Source of the DNA: Thermoplasmatales archaeon
Lineage (GTDB): Archaea; Thermoplasmatota; Thermoplasmata; Thermoplasmatales; Thermoplasmataceae
Assembly: GCA_016806715.1 (NCBI GenBank)
Contig: CP060531.1
Span: 1,101,966 to 1,165,965, forward strand
Direction of reading: 5' to 3'
DNA length: 64,000 bases
A model generated the notes under the pieces. The model saw nothing but the letters and a program-made list of their open reading frames with translations, was not told where the DNA came from and did no database searches. Positions 62,075 through 64,000 of the stretch are shown in pieces (the first letter of the stretch is position 1; each line of letters opens with the position of its first letter). A program made the translations under genes and the position numbers.

Positions 62075-62866
62075 TCACTTCAGGTAATTTTTCCTGATTA
62101 TGCTACCCGTATCACTGCTCATTTTTATAGCTTTTCTAATTTCATCCATTTCGAAGTAACCAAGATCGCCTTTCTGCATCGCCCTTATATGTCCATCTTC
62201 AGTCGTTGTGATTGTTATTCTGGTCGTTGACATCTGTTCTTCCTCGAGATCGGGATCACACACCATTACGTCGTCAAGCTTAACGATAGTCACGGAAACC
62301 GGTGTATTGTTGATTGGTAACTGTGAATCCGTGCCTCCATACTTTGACCCGGGGACCACAGCTGTTTTGAGTGCAGCAACAGCGCCATAGCTGCAGGCAT
62401 CAAAGAGATTTCCATCGAAGTCCAGGACGTTTATGTCGACAAATACAACCCAAACTTTCTTTCCAGGCTCTATGACAAGTTTTCCGAAGTCAATCATTTT
62501 GGATTCTCTTATACCTCTATCAACTACTCTTGCAACCTCTATTGACATCTCGTTCGGAGGGCCAGATTCAAAAGTGGGAAAGGCCATGGGCAAAAGTTCC
62601 ACGTTTGTGGTGAATACACCAAGATTCGGAGTGTCAGGGAAAGGTTCTCCTGCATCTATTTTCACTCCGACGAGTATTTTGGTCTTTCCCAATTCTACAA
62701 GCGCAGATCCGTTTGCTCTTGGTACATAGTTGGTCTGTATACGGAGTTCCCTATATTCATCAGGTTTCCTTCCGTCTCCTCTCCTGCCTTCCTTTATCTG
62801 TTTGGTTATGAAACTTTTCTTGATTTCTGACAGCACTCCAAGTGCATCTTTAGGCATTTTATTCAC
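62075..62866 (-). CDS. rrp42: Exosome subunit Rrp42
   Basis: The non-catalytic RNase PH-fold partner of Rrp41 in the hexameric exosome ring. [20 protein letters not shown] and [20 protein letters not shown] are typical; the phosphate-site residues of active RNase PH are not conserved, as expected for Rrp42. 263 aa. It overlaps rrp41 by 8 nt. Confidence 0.94.
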   Translation of the reverse strand: MNKMPKDALGVLSEIKKSFITKQIKEGRRGDGRKPDEYRELRIQTNYVPRANGSALVELGKTKILVGVKIDAGEPFPDTPNLGVFTTNVELLPMAFPTFESGPPNEMSIEVARVVDRGIRESKMIDFGKLVIEPGKKVWVVFVDINVLDFDGNLFDACSYGAVAALKTAVVPGSKYGGTDSQLPINNTPVSVTIVKLDDVMVCDPDLEEEQMSTTRITITTTEDGHIRAMQKGDLGYFEMDEIRKAIKMSSDTGSIIRKNYLK

Positions 62867-63599
62867 CCTGCTCCTTCTCTTTGGTCTCGTATTTTTTAGT
62901 TAAGGCATCTCTCTGGATTTGCGCTATTCTCTTCGTTGCCTTCATAATCATCGATGTTGCCTGCTCAAATTCCTCAACTGAAAGGTCGCCGTCCATCTGC
63001 ATCAGAACCACCCTGTCAGACTTGGGGAGTATTCCTACTGGCAGGTCCGCCTGTCCGAAATTATCCTCTTCCTTGGAAAGGTCAAGTACAATCTTGTCTC
63101 CAACCTTGCCTGCAGTGCATCCTACAACCATGTCTCTCATTGGAATCCCTGCAGCAGCCACGGCTACTGAAGCTGCGGTCAATCCGGCAATTCTTGTTCC
63201 CGCATCTGCCTGGAGTACTTCAATGAACACGTCTATCTGTGCTCTTGGGAATAATTCAACCATTATTGCGGCTTCTAGAGCTTCAGAAACAACTTTAGAA
63301 ATTTCCACAGATCTCCTGTCGGGCCCGGGTCGCTTTCTTTCGTCTACGGAAAACGCAGCCATGTTGTACCTTGCCTTCACAATCGCCTTGTTTATGTCCT
63401 GGTTGTGTTTCGGGTATGCCTCCCTGGGTCCATAAACTGCTACCATTATCTTGTTTCCGCCCCATTCGATAAACGAGGAGCCGTCTGCCCTGTTCAGGAC
63501 ATTTGTCTCAATCTTTATTGGTCTTAGCTCTTCAGGCCCTCTTCCGTCAAGCCTGATGTTATTTTCATCAATTAACTTTATATCACTTGCTGTTCCCAT
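62859..63599 (-). CDS. rrp41: Exosome catalytic subunit Rrp41
   Basis: The phosphorolytic RNase PH-type subunit that degrades and tails RNA in the 3'-5' direction. [20 protein letters not shown] and [20 protein letters not shown] are family marks; the active-site stretch [20 protein letters not shown] and the metal Asp in [15 protein letters not shown] are present. 246 aa is full length. It overlaps both rrp4 (17 nt) and rrp42 (8 nt), so translation is coupled. Confidence 0.95.
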   Translation of the reverse strand: MGTASDIKLIDENNIRLDGRGPEELRPIKIETNVLNRADGSSFIEWGGNKIMVAVYGPREAYPKHNQDINKAIVKARYNMAAFSVDERKRPGPDRRSVEISKVVSEALEAAIMVELFPRAQIDVFIEVLQADAGTRIAGLTAASVAVAAAGIPMRDMVVGCTAGKVGDKIVLDLSKEEDNFGQADLPVGILPKSDRVVLMQMDGDLSVEEFEQATSMIMKATKRIAQIQRDALTKKYETKEKEQGE

Positions 63600-64000
63600 C
63601 TATTTCACCCTTCTTTGATTCCAGATATGCTCCCATCCTGTCTGTAAGGCCCACTGTGTGTGCCTCGTTTTCAACCATTTTTATGGCATCTATTGCTATC
63701 ATTATATTCTTTGGGATTCCGTCAAGCCATATCAGTCCGTTCTGGCCAACGACAATACGTGTTCCGGTTGCATCCTTTATCATGTTCACCATGGAACCGC
63801 CCTTGCCTATTATTCTCGGTACTTTTGGCGCCGGTATTGATATTATATGGCCCCCCTCGAGTTTTCTCAGCCCAGCATCCTTTAGCGTGACCCAACTTTC
63901 CCTCAGTTCATTAATGCTCATTATTTTTCCGTAAATATAGTCCCCAATCGCCAGATATCGCTTTATATCTCCTGCAGAAGTTCTCCATGGTGTGTCGTTC
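63583..64000 (-). CDS. rrp4: Exosome RNA-binding cap subunit Rrp4, 5' partial
   Basis: The frame runs off the right edge of the window: upstream of the internal ATG 63921 it continues with [19 protein letters not shown], the end of the S1 domain. The visible part holds this S1 end and a complete KH domain ([20 protein letters not shown] with the GxxG loop). Roughly 139 of the usual ~230 residues are seen. It caps the ring and feeds RNA to Rrp41-Rrp42, encoded directly downstream. Confidence 0.92.
   Translation of the reverse strand, partial: NDTPWRTSAGDIKRYLAIGDYIYGKIMSINELRESWVTLKDAGLRKLEGGHIISIPAPKVPRIIGKGGSMVNMIKDATGTRIVVGQNGLIWLDGIPKNIMIAIDAIKMVENEAHTVGLTDRMGAYLESKKGEIDGNSK

Noticed and set aside
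1-64000. CRISPR array or cas genes
   Set aside because: No regularly spaced short repeats and no Cas proteins were seen; TnpB is the only RNA-guided nuclease relative.

Overview
The window looks like chromosomal DNA of a Thermoplasmatales-type archaeon (Thermoplasma/Ferroplasma/Cuniculiplasma relatives). The evidence is archaeal or eukaryote-like information genes (ribosomal proteins S19e, L39e, L31e, L21e, L37Ae; RNA polymerase subunits Rpo12 and Rpo4; aIF6; PDCD5; the exosome Rrp4-Rrp41-Rrp42; Pus10), many TATA-like boxes about 25 nt before starts with little or no leader, secreted proteins with the 'FTESGL' repeats common in Thermoplasmata, and an FtsZ. No rRNA, convincing tRNA or CRISPR array was found. 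The assignment is an inference from gene content.

Layout. 0-7.9 kb: membrane proteins, a PhoU-type regulator, a metallo-beta-lactamase-fold enzyme, two SHOCT-tailed proteins, acyl/acetyl-CoA synthetase, Hjc resolvase and a class III aminotransferase. 7.9-9.4 kb: accessory debris with a HicBA pair whose HicA has an internal stop, and a TnpB tail remnant. 9.4-12.7 kb: an ABC exporter, a small zinc-ribbon protein and a K+ channel. 12.7-16.7 kb: a mobile island with a ~100-bp repeat, a wHTH plus frameshifted nucleotidyltransferase cassette, the second repeat copy, and an apparently intact IS200/IS605 element (tnpA-tnpB). 16.7-20.2 kb: a ferritin-like/VIT transporter and a second ABC exporter. 20.3-24.9 kb: core cluster rps19e-PDCD5-rpl39e-rpl31e-eif6, pyrE, ftsZ, pyrF. 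25.6-29.1 kb: a VTT membrane protein and a P-type ATPase. 29.3-34.0 kb: a cobalamin operon read on the minus strand (aminotransferase/decarboxylase, cbiP, small ORF, cbiB, cobT-like). 34.1-46.4 kb: KDG-type aldolase, a coiled-coil protein, NDP-sugar pyrophosphorylase, an IS5-like element, urocanase, exonuclease III, purA, icd, a divergent aldehyde dehydrogenase and a SHOCT membrane protein.

46.5-53.4 kb is the most unusual part: three paralogous membrane-anchored proteins alternating with two signal-peptide surface proteins. One surface protein is decayed by two frameshifts. The other is a ~870-residue repeat protein ending in a Hint (intein/hedgehog-like) domain and carries one frameshift. 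A transposon-type DUF2080 remnant sits between them. 53.4-58.6 kb: a membrane-bound wHTH regulator, an unknown protein, mqnD, carbamate kinase, a purine-type phosphoribosyltransferase and a stomatin-like protein. 58.6-64 kb: a large minus-strand translation/RNA-processing superoperon (rrp4-rrp41-rrp42-rpl37ae-rpo12-pus10-rpl21e-rpo4-DUF655-ksgA).

Broken genes cluster in the accessory stretches (hicA, nucleotidyltransferase, DUF2080, two surface genes), next to insertion-sequence debris, while the core clusters look intact. No fully new system is proven. The best candidates are the surface/Hint cluster and the repeat-flanked wHTH-nucleotidyltransferase cassette.
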